Source: Procambarus clarkii (Eukaryota > Arthropoda > Malacostraca > Decapoda > Cambaridae). From it: a DNA stretch of 64,000 bases. Positions 1 to 12,100 of the stretch are shown here, piece after piece; position 1 is the first letter of the stretch, and each line of letters begins with the position of its first letter. Position numbers and translations under genes: made by a program. The notes beneath the pieces were generated by a model. It did not search any database. It was not told the DNA's origin and saw nothing but the letters and a program-made list of their open reading frames with translations. The DNA lies in contig NC_091152.1 of NCBI RefSeq assembly GCF_040958095.1, positions 16,265,713-16,329,712 of the forward strand, written 5' to 3'.

Positions 1-136
1 GTTACCTAGCAGTAAATAGGTACCTGGGAGTTAGTCAGCTGTCACGGGCTGCTTCCTGGGGGTGGAGGCCTGGTCGAGGACCGGGCCGCGGGGACACTAA
101 GCCCCGAAATCATCTCAAGATAACCTCAAGATAAGA
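1..136 (+). mobile_element. tRNA-derived SINE, 3' part, cut by the window edge
   Basis: This segment matches the reverse complement of about 615-748 almost base for base, including gttacctagcagtaaatagg at its start and the terminal motif aagataacctc. It is therefore the body and tail of the same SINE family as the copy at 605-860, in the opposite orientation. The tRNA-like head would lie left of the window. The end shows the aagata-acctc-aagata direct repeat typical of a SINE tail. Family identity is seen directly; the decapod assignment is from memory. Confidence 0.7.
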
Positions 137-604
137 ATAAGGATATTTCTCTCTATGATATTCAACCAATAGTGATTCAACCATGACTAATGAGGTGGTG
201 AAGGTGATTCAGTGATGTCCAATCATCCACCTACAATATCCACCAATCCAGGGTTATCCACCATCTCCCCTCCCCCCCCCCCTTCCTCTGAACTACCCAA
301 CGGCAGATGGCCCCTCAAACAATGTGTTTTTGGAGTGATGCGCATTTAGAGTTTTGAGAGAGAGCATCGGGGCATGAGATGGGATGATCCCGGAGCCCCC
401 CAGCATCCTCTATGTACTCACATCTGCTCCCTCCATACATAGGTTGTCGGGTCGACCTACACACACACACACACCCTGGTGGAATTAATGTTGTCTAACA
501 TTATACATATATACATAAGGTCTATATGTATATTGTCGTAAGGTATATATATGAATATATTGTTACATATACATAAGGATGTATATATTTGGTTATATAT
601 GACC
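137..604. other. Spacer without gene; simple-sequence tracts
   Basis: No credible coding region is seen. The stretch has a C-rich run near 270-290, a short (AC)n near 460-475, and AT-rich DNA from 495 to 600 in which tacatataaggt-like words recur. It separates two inverted copies of the same SINE. Confidence 0.6.
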
Positions 605-860
605 GCATTGATGGCTTCTTGAGGTTATCTTGAGATGATTTCGGGGCTTTAGTGTCCCCGCGGCCCGGTCCTCGACCAGGCCTCCACCCCCAGGAAGCAG
701 CCCGTGACAGCTGACTAACTCCCAGGTACCTATTTACTGCTAGGTAACAGGGGCATTCAGGGTGAAAGAAACTTTGCCCATTTGTTTCTGCCTCGTGCGG
801 GAATCGAACCCGCGCCACAGAATTACGAGTCCTGCGCGCTATCCACCAGGCTACGAGGCC
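605..860 (-). mobile_element. Near-complete tRNA-derived SINE with Thr(CGT)-like head
   Basis: Read on the minus strand, positions 859-790 fold as a tRNA: a 7-bp acceptor stem (gcctcgt with acgaggc), an A box tagcctggtgg (853-843), an anticodon arm cagga/ttctg around the loop ctcgtaa (anticodon CGT), and a perfect B box ggttcgattcc (810-800). A body follows with the words cagaaacaaatgggcaaag and ctagcagtaaataggtacc, then a tail of aagataacctc. A tRNA-like polymerase III promoter, an unrelated body and a simple tail define a SINE. It is not an active tRNA gene: the body runs straight on from the acceptor end. Confidence 0.85.
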
Positions 861-949
861 CCTGCCTTTGTTTTCTAAGTTTCTAACTATTTTCTTAGTG
901 TCAGTATTGAGTAGTTACCAAAATTATTGTTAAAAGGAAAGGAAACTAT

Positions 950-1131
950 CAGGGGGAAAGCGCCAAGCCATTACGACTATATAGCACTGGGAAGGGGTCA
1001 GGATAAGGATTTGGGATGGGACGGAGGGAAGGAATGGTGGCCAGTCACTTTATGGACGGTCGCGGGGATTGAACGCCGACCTGCATGAAGCGAGACCGTC
1101 GCTCTACCGTCCAGCCCAAGTGGTTGGGCAG
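950..1131 (-). mobile_element. Second tRNA-derived SINE family, abutting a minisatellite
   Basis: On the minus strand there is an A-box-like tggacggtagagcg (1113-1100) and a B-box-like cgttcaatccc (1075-1065), with tRNA-like spacing. A body containing the words gtgctatatagtcgtaatgg and cttggcgctttccccctg runs to about 950. The body differs from the SINE at 605-860, so it is a different family. Its 5' end lies a base or two from the first unit of the 28-bp array at 1133. I recall similar text as a common decapod repeat, unverified. Confidence 0.65.
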
Positions 1132-1132
1132 C

Positions 1133-3887
1133 GTAGGCAAGGTGAGGTCTGGGTCTGAGTGTAGGCAAGGTGAGGTCTGGGTCTGAGCGTAGACAAGGTG
1201 AGGTCTGGGTCTGAGTGTAGGCAAGGTGAGGTCTGGGTCTGAGTGTAGACAAGGTGAGGTCTGGGTCTGAGTGAAGACAAGGTGAGGTCTGGGTCTGAGC
1301 GTAGACAAGGTGAGGTCTGGGTCTGAGTGTAGGCAAGGTGAGGTCTGGGTCTGAGTGTAGGCAAGGTGAGGTCTAGGTCTGAGTGTAGGCAAGGTGAGGT
1401 CTGGGTCTGAGCGTAGGCAAGGTGAGGTCTGGGTCTGAGTGTAGACAAGGTGAGGTCTGGGTCTGAGTGTAGGCAAGGTGAGGTCTGGGTCTGAGTGTAG
1501 GCAAGGTGAGGTCTGGGTCTGAGCGTAGGCAAGGTGAGGTCTGGGTCTAAGCGTAGGCAAGGTGAGGTCTGGGTCTAAGCGTAGGCAAGGTGAGGTCTGG
1601 GTCTGAGTGTAGGCAAGGTGAGGTCTGGGTCTGAGTGTAGGCAAGGTGAGGTCTGGGTCTGAGCGTAGGCATGGTGAGGTCTGGGTCTGAGCGTAGACAA
1701 GGTGAGGTCTGGGTCTGAGTGTAGGCAAGGTGACGTCTGGGTCTGAGTGTAGGCAAGGTGAGGTCTGGGTCTGAGTGTAGGCAAGGTGAGGTCTGGGTCT
1801 GAGTGTAGGCAAGGTGAGGTCTGGGTCTGAGTGTAGGCAAGGTGAGGTCTGGGTCTGAGCGTAGGCAAGGTGAGGTCTGGGTCTAAGCGTAGGCAAGGTG
1901 AGGTCTGGGTCTGAGCGTAGGCAAGGTGAGGTCTGGGTCTGAGCGTAGGCAAGGTGAGGTCTGGGTCTAAGCGTAGGCAAGGTGAGGTCTGGGTCTAAGC
2001 GTAGGCAAGGTGAGGTCTGGGTCTGAGTGTAGGCAAGGTGAGGTCTGGGTTTGAGCGTAGACAAGGTGAGGTCTGGGTCTAAGCGTAGGCAAGGTGAGGT
2101 CTGGGTCTGAGTGTAGGCAAGGTGAGGTCTGGGTCTGAGCGTAGGCAAGGTGAGGTCTGGGTCTGAGTGTAGGCAAGGTGAGGTCTGGGTCTGAGCGTAG
2201 ACAAGGTGAGGTCTGGGTCTGAGTGTAGACAAGGTGAGGTCTGGGTCTGAGCGTAGGCAAGGTGAGGTCTGGGTCTGAGCGTAGGCAAGGTGATGTCTGG
2301 GTCTGAGTGTAGACAAGGTGAGGTCTGGGTCTGAGTGTAGGCAAGGTGAGGTCTGGGTCTGAGTGTAGGCAAGGTGAGGTCTGGGTCTGAGCGTAGACAA
2401 GGTGAGGTCTAGGTCTGAGTGTAGGCAAGGTGAGGTCTGGGTCTGAGTGTAGGCAAGGTGAGGTCTGGGTCTGAGTGTAGGCAAGGTGAGGTCTGGGTCT
2501 GAGCGTAGGCATGGTGAGGTCTGGGTCTGAGTGTAGGCAAGGTGAGGTCTGGGTCTGAGTGTAGACATGGTGAGGTCTGGGTCTGAGTGTAGACAAGGTG
2601 AGGTCTGGGTCTGAGTGTAGGCAAGGTGAGGTCTGGGTCTGAGCGTAGGCAAGGTGAGGTCTGGGTCTGAGCGTAGGCAAGGTGAGGTCTGGGTCTGAGC
2701 GTAGGCATGGTGAGGTCTGGGTCTGAGCGTAGACAAGGTGAGGTCTAGGTCTGAGTGTAGGCAAGGTGAGGACTGGGTCTGAGTGTAGACAAGGTGAGGT
2801 CTGGGTCTGAGTGTAGGCAAGGTGAGGTCTGGGTCTGAGTGTAGGCAAGGTGAGGTCTGGGTCTGAGTGTAGGCAAGGTGAGGTCTAGGTCTGAGTGTAG
2901 GCAAGGTGAGGTCTGGGTCTGAGTGTAGGCAAGGTGAGGTCTGGGTCTGAGTGTAGGCAAGGTGAGGTCTGGGTCTGAGTGTAGGCAAGGTGAGGTCTGG
3001 GTCTGAGTGTAGGCAAGGTGAGGTCTGGGTCTGAGCGTAGACAAGGTGAGGTCTAGGTCTGAGTGTAGGCAAGGTGAGGTCTGGGTCTGAGTGTAGACAA
3101 GGTGAGGTCTGGGTCTGAGTGTAGACAAGGTGAGGTCTGGGTCTGAGCGTAGACAAGGTGAGGTCTGGGTCTGAGTGTAGGCAAGGTGAGGACTGGGTCT
3201 GAGCGTAGACAAGGTGAGGTCTGGGTCTGAGTGTAGACAAGGTGAGGACTGGGTCTGAGTGTAGACAAGGTGAGGTCTGGGTCTGAGTGTAGGCAAGGTG
3301 AGGTCTGGGTCTGAGTGTAGGCAAGGTGAGGTCTGGGTCTGAGCGTAGGCATGGTGAGGTCTGGGTCTGAGCGTAGACAAGGTGAGGTCTGGGTCTGAGT
3401 GTAGACAAGGTGAGGTCTGGGTCTGAGTGTAGACAAGGTGAGGACTGGGTCTGAGTGTAGACATGGTGAGGTCTGGGTCTGAGTGTAGGCAAGGTGAGGT
3501 CTGGGTCTGAGTGTAGGCAAGGTGAGGTCTGGGTCTGAGTGTAGGCAAGGTGAGGTCTGGGTCTGAGTGTAGGCAAGGTGAGGTCTGGGTCTGAGTGTAG
3601 ACAAGGTGAGGTCTGGGTCTGAGTGTAGACAAGGTGAGGTCTGGGTCTGAGCGTAGGCAAGGTGAGGTCTGGGTCTGAGCGTAGGCAAGGTGAGGTCTGG
3701 GTCTGAGCGTAGGCCAGGTGAGGTCTGGGTCTGAGTGTAGGCAAGGTGAGGTCTGGGTCTAAGCGTAGGCAAGGTGAGGTCTGGGTCTGAGCGTAGGCCA
3801 GGTGAGGTCTGGGTCTGAGTGTAGGCAAGGTGAGGTCTGGGTCTGAGCGTAGGCAAGGTGAGGTCTAGGTCTAAGCGTAGGCAAGGT
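1133..3887. repeat. 28-bp minisatellite, about 98 copies
   Basis: The unit begins gtaggcaaggtgaggtctgg and ends gtctgagY. Length is 2,755 bp. Most variation is confined to a few sites (gtaggc/gtagac, gagt/gagc/aagc, caagg/catgg). The unit has no stop codon in any minus-strand frame and 28 is not a multiple of 3, so all three minus frames read the same 28-residue cycle. The 927-codon open frame here is an artefact. The plus strand is purine-rich and GT-rich. Confidence 0.97.
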
Positions 3888-4010
3888 AGCGAAGTCGTTA
3901 CTCAATATTAAGAATGGGTCTTTTTATGAGTAAAGCTTCAAGTATTTACAGAGTTCTCTGGTCAGTGATGGATGCCAGGAATGTTGTAATATCTACCTGC
4001 ATGTTCCTAG

Positions 4011-4035
4011 TATATATATATATATATGTATATAA

Positions 4036-4109
<74 letters not shown>
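4011..4109. repeat. (TA)n microsatellite
   Basis: About 99 bp of TA dinucleotides, interrupted by tatgta and taaata near 4027-4052. A spacer of about 120 bp without evident features separates it from the 28-bp array. Two similar (TA)n tracts occur at 33256 and 33863. Confidence 0.95.
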
Positions 4110-4112
<3 letters not shown>

Positions 4113-4742
4113 AAGCTTCTCAAAATTACGCAGAAACATAATATTTGACATATAAGACTGGCCAAAAGCTGAACTCATTGTCACACATCTATATGGGAAC
4201 AGTTTTTCATCATAGGAGAAATCAGAGCGTGACTAACCCAACCCACACGTCGGAGATAACAGAAAAATGATAGCGGTTCGGTCCGCCTCGGAATATTATC
4301 AAGTCAAAACTGAGGGAAAAAACGGAAAGGGCGCCATTGTGAGGGGCAGAGGTGAGAGGAGGTGAGGAGAGGTGAGAGAAGGTGAGAGAAAGACAAGGAG
4401 GTGTTATCATACACACAATCACACCTCCTTCCCTTTTTTATTTCATTTCATCCACTTTGTTTGTAACTCCATCCGCATTGGTATATAATATCTCGATGAT
4501 CCTTCGTGACATTTCCTTAAATCCCCAAAACACTTCTGATAATTTGTTCTAGTGGCAAAACAGATGAAGACATTGCATCATGAACGGGTTGCGGGGTAGG
4601 CACAGGTTATGAGGAAGAGAGAGGTTTTGAAATACAAAGATTTCGAGAGGAATATAGTGGTGAAGACGAGAGATGTAGCCGTGAGGTTGGCAGGAGGATG
4701 TGTTGGAGGAGTGTGAGGTAGTGAGTGGGGGGTCTTAGATGC
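4110..4742. other. Spacer without recognised gene
   Basis: No protein family is recognised in any frame. A purine-rich stretch at 4350-4400 has about five loose repeats of gaggtgaga, reminiscent of the 19/21-bp unit at 14558-16078 but too short to call homologous. The rest is AT-rich and shows nothing I can identify. Confidence 0.5.
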
Positions 4743-5113
4743 ATGTACTCACCTAGTTGTGCTTGCGGGGGTTGAGCTCTGGCTCTTTGGTCCCGCCTCT
4801 CAACTGTCAATCAACAGGTGTACAGATTCCTGAGCCTATTGGGCTCTATCATATCTACACTTGAAACTGTGTATGGAGTCAGCCTCCACCACATCACCCC
4901 CTAATGCATTCCATTTGTCAACCACTCTGACACTAAAAAAGTTCTTTCTAATATCTCTGTGGCTCATTTGGGCACTCAGTTTCCACCTGTGTCCCCTTGT
5001 GCGTGTTCCCCTTGTGTTAAATAGACTGTCTTTATCTACCCTATCAATTCCCTTCAGAATCTTGAATGTGGTGATCATGTCCCCCCTAACTCTTCTGTCT
5101 TCCAGCGAAGATG
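4743..5113 (-). mobile_element. 5'-truncated non-LTR retrotransposon, 3' end (copy 1)
   Basis: The minus strand encodes an open C-terminus of a LINE reverse-transcriptase polyprotein. It starts in LEDRRVRGDMITTFKILKG, passes through RVVDKWNALGGDVVEADSI and stops at RYDRAQ (stop at 4836). A 3' untranslated tail of about 90 bp follows, ending ctaggtgagtac at 4743. Copies at 19958 and 38641 have the same protein end and tail. Only the last 90 or so residues remain, with no catalytic RT motif, so the copy is dead. The family looks CR1/L2-like by C-terminal wording, which is an inference. The 5' junction is next to a short (CA)n on the element strand. Confidence 0.8.
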
Positions 5114-6117
5114 ACCACCATGTGTGTGTGTGAGTGTGAGGTGGATAATGAGAGGGTTGGACAAGCACATGAGACTTAGAGAGGGACGAGCTGCAATGGA
5201 ACTCTTCCTGCACGTCGCTCCATCAATACTTGTTGCATCCTTGCAACATTTTCGTCAGTATCACTGCCACTTAGTAGGCATCCTTCAGTCTAAGACTATG
5301 GAGGTGCGCCCTAACAGGGCGCAAAGCCAGGGTAGGTAGATATGGAGGAGAAGCTGTTACCCATGCAGCAGGTCCCCCCTCTCCACGTTGCTGAAATTAT
5401 CCAATAGAAAGGCAAATGCCAATACACATGGTTCCAGCACCGTCGCAGGAGCTGCCAGAACGAGGTCGACGTCAACAAGGAACTGCCTTAGGGGCTCCAA
5501 CTCCGGATTTTTCCTCGAGGTTGACTCCTGAAACCTTTCCCAAAAAAGAGGTATGGCCTCAAGGCAGCGAAGGTTTAAAATCAGGGTTTTCCTTCCCCTA
5601 GATGGGCTGCCTTCCCAGGCTATCGAGTCCCATCTACCCGGAGCAGCTGGTTTTAAGGCGCCAGAGGCACGCCCTCGCCCCTTCTCCTGTCGGTAAAAGC
5701 AGTTCCGCCGGACTTAAAGACTAAGCCACCCGTGCAGGCCAGGAGTTGGACTTGGTTGTCAGGGGCTATTGGAGACGCATGCCGTATAGGAGCATTGTAT
5801 AGGTCATGGGAGCTCGTCCCCCATTACCACCCCCTGGCTATGACAACCCCTTGGATCCTCATGTCACTAATATTACTACTAGTACTACCACAATTATTGC
5901 TTCATCCACCACCAGTACCACCACCACTAGTACAGATGTATAGGGCTAGTCTCTCACAACTTTGCATGGTGACTGGTGAGGGTATGGGGAGTGTCATAGG
6001 GGCATCATCCTCATCACCCACTGCAATAGGATCTTGGATATGAAATATGCAACCCAACTTCCGTAGAGTTTTTCATTATTTTAAATATTTGCTCCTTTGC
6101 CCACTATAATTCCCAGC
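5114..6117. other. 1-kb spacer, possibly an old interspersed repeat
   Basis: No conserved protein domain is visible; short open frames at 5416-5601 and 5732-6043 have no recognisable motif. The stretch at about 5270-5850 (for example ctccacgttgctgaaattat) vaguely resembles dispersed text I associate with decapod genomes, but I cannot verify that. An ACC/ACT-rich low-complexity patch spans 5864-5936. Confidence 0.4.
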
Positions 6118-9100
6118 GGTCTGACAGCTGGTGGACCACCCTGGCGGTGGCTGACAGCTGGTGGACCACCCTGGTGGTGGTGGCTGACAGCTGGTGGGCC
6201 ACCCTGGTGGTGGTGGCTGACAGCTGGTGGGCCACCCTGGTGGTGGCTGACAGCATGTGGACCACCCTGGTGGTGGTAGCTGACAGTTGGTGGGCCACCC
6301 TAGTGGTGGCTGACAGCTGGTGGGCCACCCTGGTGGTGGCTGACAGCTGGTGGACCACCCTGGTGGTGGTGGCTGACAGCTGGTGGGCCACCCTGGTGGT
6401 GGTGGCTGACAGCTGGTGGACCACCCTGGTGGTGGTGGCTGACAGCTGGTGGGCCACCCTGGTGGTGGTGGCAGACAGCTGGTGGACCACCCTGGTGGTG
6501 GTGGCTGACAGCTGGTGGGCCACCCTGGTGGTGGTGGCTGACAGCTGGTGGACCACCCTGGTGGTGGTGGCTGACAGCTGGTGGGCCACCCTGGTGGTGG
6601 TGGCTGACAGGTGGTGGACCACCCTGGTGGTGGCTGACAGCTGGTGGACCACCCTGGTGGTGGTGGCTGACAGCTGGTGGACCACCCTGGTGGTGGTAGC
6701 TGACAGCTGGTGGACCACCCTGGTGGTGGCTGACAGTTGGTGGACCACCCTGGTGGTGGCTGACAGCTGGTGGGCCACCCTGGTGGTGGTGGCTGACAGT
6801 TGGTGGACCACCCTGGTGGTGGCTGACAGCTGGTGGACCACCCTGGTGGTGGTGGCTGACAGCTGGTGGACCACCCTGGTGGTGGTTGACAGCTAGTGGA
6901 CCACCCTGGTGGTGGTGGCTGACAGCTGGTGGACCACCCTGGTGGTGGTGGCTGACAGCTGGTGGACCACCCTGGTGGTGGTGGCTGACAGCTGGTGGAC
7001 CACCCTGGTGGTGGCTGACAGCTGGTGGACCACCCTGGTGGTGGTGGCTGACAGCTGGTGGACCACCCTTGTGGTGGTGGCTGACAGCAGGTGGACCACC
7101 CTGGTGGTGGCTGACAGCTGGTGGACCACCCTGGTAGTGGTGGCTGACAGCTGGTGGACCACCCTGGTGGTGGCTGACAGCTGGTGGACCACCCTGGTGG
7201 TGGCTGACAGCTGGTGGACCACCCTGGTGGTGGCTGACAGCTGGTGGGCCACCCTGGTGGTGGCTGACAGCTGGTGGACCACCCTGGTGGTGGCTGACCG
7301 CTGGTGGACCACCCTCGTGGTGGTGGCTGACAGCTGGTGGACCACCCTGGTGGTGGCTGACAGCTGGTGGTGGCTGACAGCTGGTGGACCACCCTGGTGC
7401 TGGCTGACAGCTGGTGGACCACCCTGGTGGTGGCTGAAAGCTGGTGGGCCACCCTGGTGGCGGCTGACAGCTGGTGGGCCACCCTGGTGGTGGCTGACAG
7501 CTGGTGGACCACCCTGGTGGTGGTGGCTGACAGCAGGTGGACCACCCTGGTGGTGGCTGACAGCTGGTGGACCACCCTGTTGGTGGCTGACAGCTGGTGG
7601 ACCACCCTGGTGGTGGCTGACAGCTGGTGGACCACCCTGGTGGTGGTGGCTGACAGCTGGTGGTGGCTGACAGCTGGTGGACCACCCTGGTGGTGGTGGC
7701 TGACAGCTTGTGGACCACCCTGGTGGTAGTGGCTGACAGCTGGTGGACCACCCTGGTGGTGGCTGACAGCTGGTGGGCCACCCTGGTGGTGGCTGACAGC
7801 TGGTGGATCACCCTGGTGGTGGCTGACAGCAGGTGGACCACCCTGGTGGTGGCTGACAGCTGGTGGACCACCCTGGTGGTGGTGGCTGACAGCTGGTGGG
7901 CCACCCTGGTGGTGGTGGCTGACAGCTGGTGGACCACCCTGGTGGTGGTGGCTGACAGCTGGTGGACCACCCTGGTGGTGGCTGACAGCAGGTGGACCAC
8001 CCTGGTGGTGGCTGACAGCTGGTGGACCACCCTGGTGGTGGTGGCTGACAGCTGGTGGACCATCCTGGTGGTGGCTGACAGCTGGTGGACCACCCTGGTG
8101 GTGGTGGCTGACAGCTGGTGGGCCACCCTGGTGGTGGTGGCTGACAGCAGGTGGACCACCCTGGTGGTGGCTGACAGCAGGTGGACCACCCTGGTGGTGG
8201 CTGACAGCAGGTGGACCACCCTGGTGGTGGCTGACAGCTGGTGGACCACCCTGGTGGTGGTGGTGGCTGACAGCTGGTGGACCACCCTGGTGGTGGTGGC
8301 TGACAGCTGGTGGACCACCCTGGTGGTGGTGGCTGACAGCTGGTGGACCACCCTGGTGGTGGTGGCTGACAGCTGGTGGACCACCCTGGTGGTGGTGATG
8401 GCTGACAGCTGGTGGACCACCCTGGTGGTGGTGGTGGCTGACAGCTGGTGGACCACCCTGGTGGTGGTGGCTGACAGCTGGTGGGCCACCCTGGTGGTGG
8501 TGGCTGACAGCTGGTGGACCACCCTGGTGGTGGTGGCTGACAGCTGGTGGACCACCCTGGTGGTGGCTGACAGCAGGTGGACCACCCTGGTGGTGGCTGA
8601 CAGCTGGTGGACCACCCTGGTGGTGGTGGCTGACAGCTGGTGGGCCACCCTGGTGGTGGTGACTGACAGCTGGTGGACCACCCTGGTGGTGGTGGCTGAC
8701 AGCTGGTGGACCACCCTGGTGGTGGCTGACAGCTGGTGGACCACCCTGGTGGTGGTGGCTGACAGCTGGTGGACCACCCTGGTGGTGGCTGACAGCAGGT
8801 GGACCACCCTGGTGGTGGCTGACAGCTGGTGGACCACCCTGGTGGTGGTGGCTGACAGCTGGTGGGCCACCCTGGTGGTGGTGACTGACAGCTGGTGGAC
8901 CACCCTGGTGGTGGTGGCTGACAGCTGGTGGACCACCCTGGTGGTGGCTGACAGCTGGTGGACCACCCTGGTGGTGGTGGCTGACAGCTGGTGGACCACC
9001 CTGGTGGTGGTGGCTGACAGCTGGTGGACCACCCTTGTGGTGGTGGCTGACAGCTGGTGGACCACCCTGGTGGTGGTGGCTGACAGCTGGTGGACCACCC

Positions 9101-12100
9101 TGGTGGTGGTGGCTGACAGCAGGTGGACCACCCTGGTGGTGGCTGACAGCTGGTGGACCACCCTGGTGATGGCTGACAGCAGGTGGACCACCCTGGTGGT
9201 GGCTGACAGCTGGTGGACCACCCTTGTGGTGGTGGCTGACAGCTGGTGGACCACCCTGGTGGTGGTGGCTGACAGCTGGTGGACCACCCTGGTGGTGGTG
9301 GCTGACAGCAGGTGGACCACCCTGGTGGTGGCTGACAGCTGGTGGACCACCCTGGTGATGGCTGACAGCAGGTGGACCACCCTGGTGGTGGCTGACAGCT
9401 GGTGGACCACCCTGGTGGTGGTGGCTGACAGCTGGTGGACCACCCTGGTGATGGCTGACAGCAGGTGGACCACCCTGGTGGTGGCTGACAGCTGGTGGAC
9501 CACCCTTGTGGTGGTGGCTGACAGCTGGTGGACCACCCTGGTGGTGGTGGCTGACAGCTGGTGGACCACCCTGGTGGTGGTGGCTGACAGCAGGTGGACC
9601 ACCCTGGTGGTGGCTGACAGCTGGTGGACCACCCTGGTGATGGCTGACAGCAGGTGGACCACCCTGGTGGTGGTGGCTGACAGCTGGTGGACCACCCTGG
9701 TGGTGGTGGCTGACAGCTGGTGGTGGCTGACAGCTGGTGGACCACCCTGGTGGTGGCTGACAGCTGGTGGACCACCCTGGTGGTGGCTGACAGCTGGTGG
9801 ACCACTCTGGTGGTGGCTGACAGCTGGTGGACCACCCTGGTGGTGGCTGACAGCAGGTGGACCACCCTGGTGGTGGCTGACAGCTGGTGGACCACCCTGG
9901 TGGTGGCTGATAGCTGGTGGACCACCCTGGTGGTGGTGGCTGGCAGCTGGTGGACCACCCTGGTGGTGGCTGACAGCTGGTGGATCACCCTGGTGGTGGC
10001 TGACAGCTGGTGGACCACCCTGGTTGTGGCTGACAGCTGGTGGACCACCCTGGTGGTGGCTGACAGCAGGTGGACCACCGTGGTGGTGGCTGACAGCTGG
10101 TGGACCACCCTGGTGGTGGTGGCTGACAGCTGGTGGACCACCCTGTTGGTGGTGGCTGACAGCTGGTGGACCACCCTGGTGGTGGCTGACAGCTGGTGGA
10201 CCACCCTGGTGGTGGCTGACAGCTGGTGGCCCACCCTGGTGGTGGCTGACCGCTGGTCGACCACCCTGGTGGTGGTGGCTGACAGCTGGTGGGCCACCCT
10301 GGTGGTGGCTGACAGCTGGTGGACCACTCTGGTGGTGGCTGACAGCTGGTCGACCACCCTGGTGGTGGTCGCTGACAGCTGGTGGACCACCCTGGTGGTG
10401 GCTGACAGCTGGTGGACCACCCTGGTGGTGGCTGACAGCTGGTGGACCACCCTGGTGGTGGCTGACAGCTGGTGGACCACCCTGGTGGTGGCTGACAGCA
10501 GGTGGACCACCCTGGTGGTGGCTGACAGCTGGTGGACCACCCTGGTGGTGGTGGCTGACAGCTGGTGGTGGCTGACAGCTGGTGGACCACCCTGGTGGTG
10601 GCTGACAGCTGGTCGACCACCCTGGTGGTGGTGGCTGACAGCTGGTGGGCCACCCTGGTGGTGGTGGCTGACAGCTGGTGGTATCTGACAGCTGGTGGAC
10701 CACCCTGGTGGTGGCTGACAGCTGGTCGACCACCCTGCTGGTGGTGGCTGACAGCTGGTGGGCCACCCTTGTGGTGGCTGACAGCTGGTGGACCACCCTG
10801 GTGGTGGCTGACAGCAGGTGGACCACCCTGGTGGTGGTGGCTGACAGCTGGTGGGCCACCCTGGTGGTGGTGGCTGACAGCTGGTGGACCACCCTGGTGG
10901 TGGCTGACAGCTGGTGGGCCACCCTGGTGGTGGTGGCTGACAGCTGGTGGACCACCTTGGTGGTGGTGGCTGACAGCTGGTGGACCACCCTGGTGGTGGC
11001 TGACAGCTGGTGGGCCACCCTGGTGGTGGTGGCTGACAGCTGGTGGACCACCCTGGTGGTGGTGGCTGACAGCTGGTGGACCATCCTGGTGGTGGTGGCT
11101 GACAGCTGGTGGACCACCCTGGTGGTGGTGGCTGACAGCTGGTGGACCACCCTGGTGGTGGTGGCTGACAGCTGGTGGACCATCCTGGTGGTGGTGGCTG
11201 ACAGCTGGTGGACCATCCTGGTGGTGGTGGCTGACAGCTGGTGGACCACCCTAGCTGGTGGTGGTGGCTGACAGCTGGTGGGCCACCCTGGTGGTGGTGG
11301 CTGACATCTGGTGGGCCACCCTGGTGGTGGCTGACAGCTGGTTGGCCACCCTGGTGGTGGCTGACAGCTGGTGGGCCACCCTGGTGGTGGTGGCTGACAG
11401 CTGGTGGACCACCCTGGTGGTGGTGGCTGACAGCTGGTGGGCCACCCTGGTGGTGGTGGTTGACAGCTGGTGGGCCACCCTGGTGGTGGTGGCTGACAGC
11501 TGGTGGACCACCCTGGTGGTGGTGGCTGACAGCTGGTGGGCCACCCTGGTGGTGGTGGCTGACAGCTGGTGGGCCACCCTGGTGGTGGTGGCTGACAGCT
11601 GGTGGGCCACCCTGGTGGTGGTGGCTGACAGCTGGTGGACCACCCTGGTGGTGGTGGCTGACAGCTGGTGGACCATCCTGGTGGTGGCTGACAGCTGGTG
11701 GACCACCCTGGTGGTGGTGGCTGACAGCTGGTGGGCCACCCTGGTGGTGGTGGCTGACAGCAGGTGGACCACCCTGGTGGTGGCTGACAGCAGGTGGACC
11801 ACCCTGGTGGTGGCTGACAGCAGGTGGACCACCCTGGTGGTGGCTGACAGCTGGTGGACCACCCTATTGGTGGTGGTGGCTGACAGCTGGTGGACCACCC
11901 TGGTGATGGTGACTGACAGCTGGTGGACCACCCTGGTGGTGGTGGCTGACAGGTGGTGGTGGCTGACAGCTGGTGGACCACCCTGGTGGTGGTGGTGGCT
12001 GACAGCTGGTAGACCACCCTGGTGGTGGTGGTGGCTGACAGCTGGTGGACCACCCTGGTGGTGGTGGCTGACAGCTGGTGGGCCACCCTGGTGGTGGTGG

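Noticed and set aside
790..859. Functional tRNA-Thr(CGT) gene
   Set aside because: The cloverleaf is good, but it continues directly into a shared SINE body seen also at 1-136, 36875 and 39272, so it is a SINE head.
1045..3828. 927-codon proline/threonine-rich frame on the minus strand
   Set aside because: All three minus frames read the same 28-residue cycle because the 28-bp unit lacks stops. It is an artefact.
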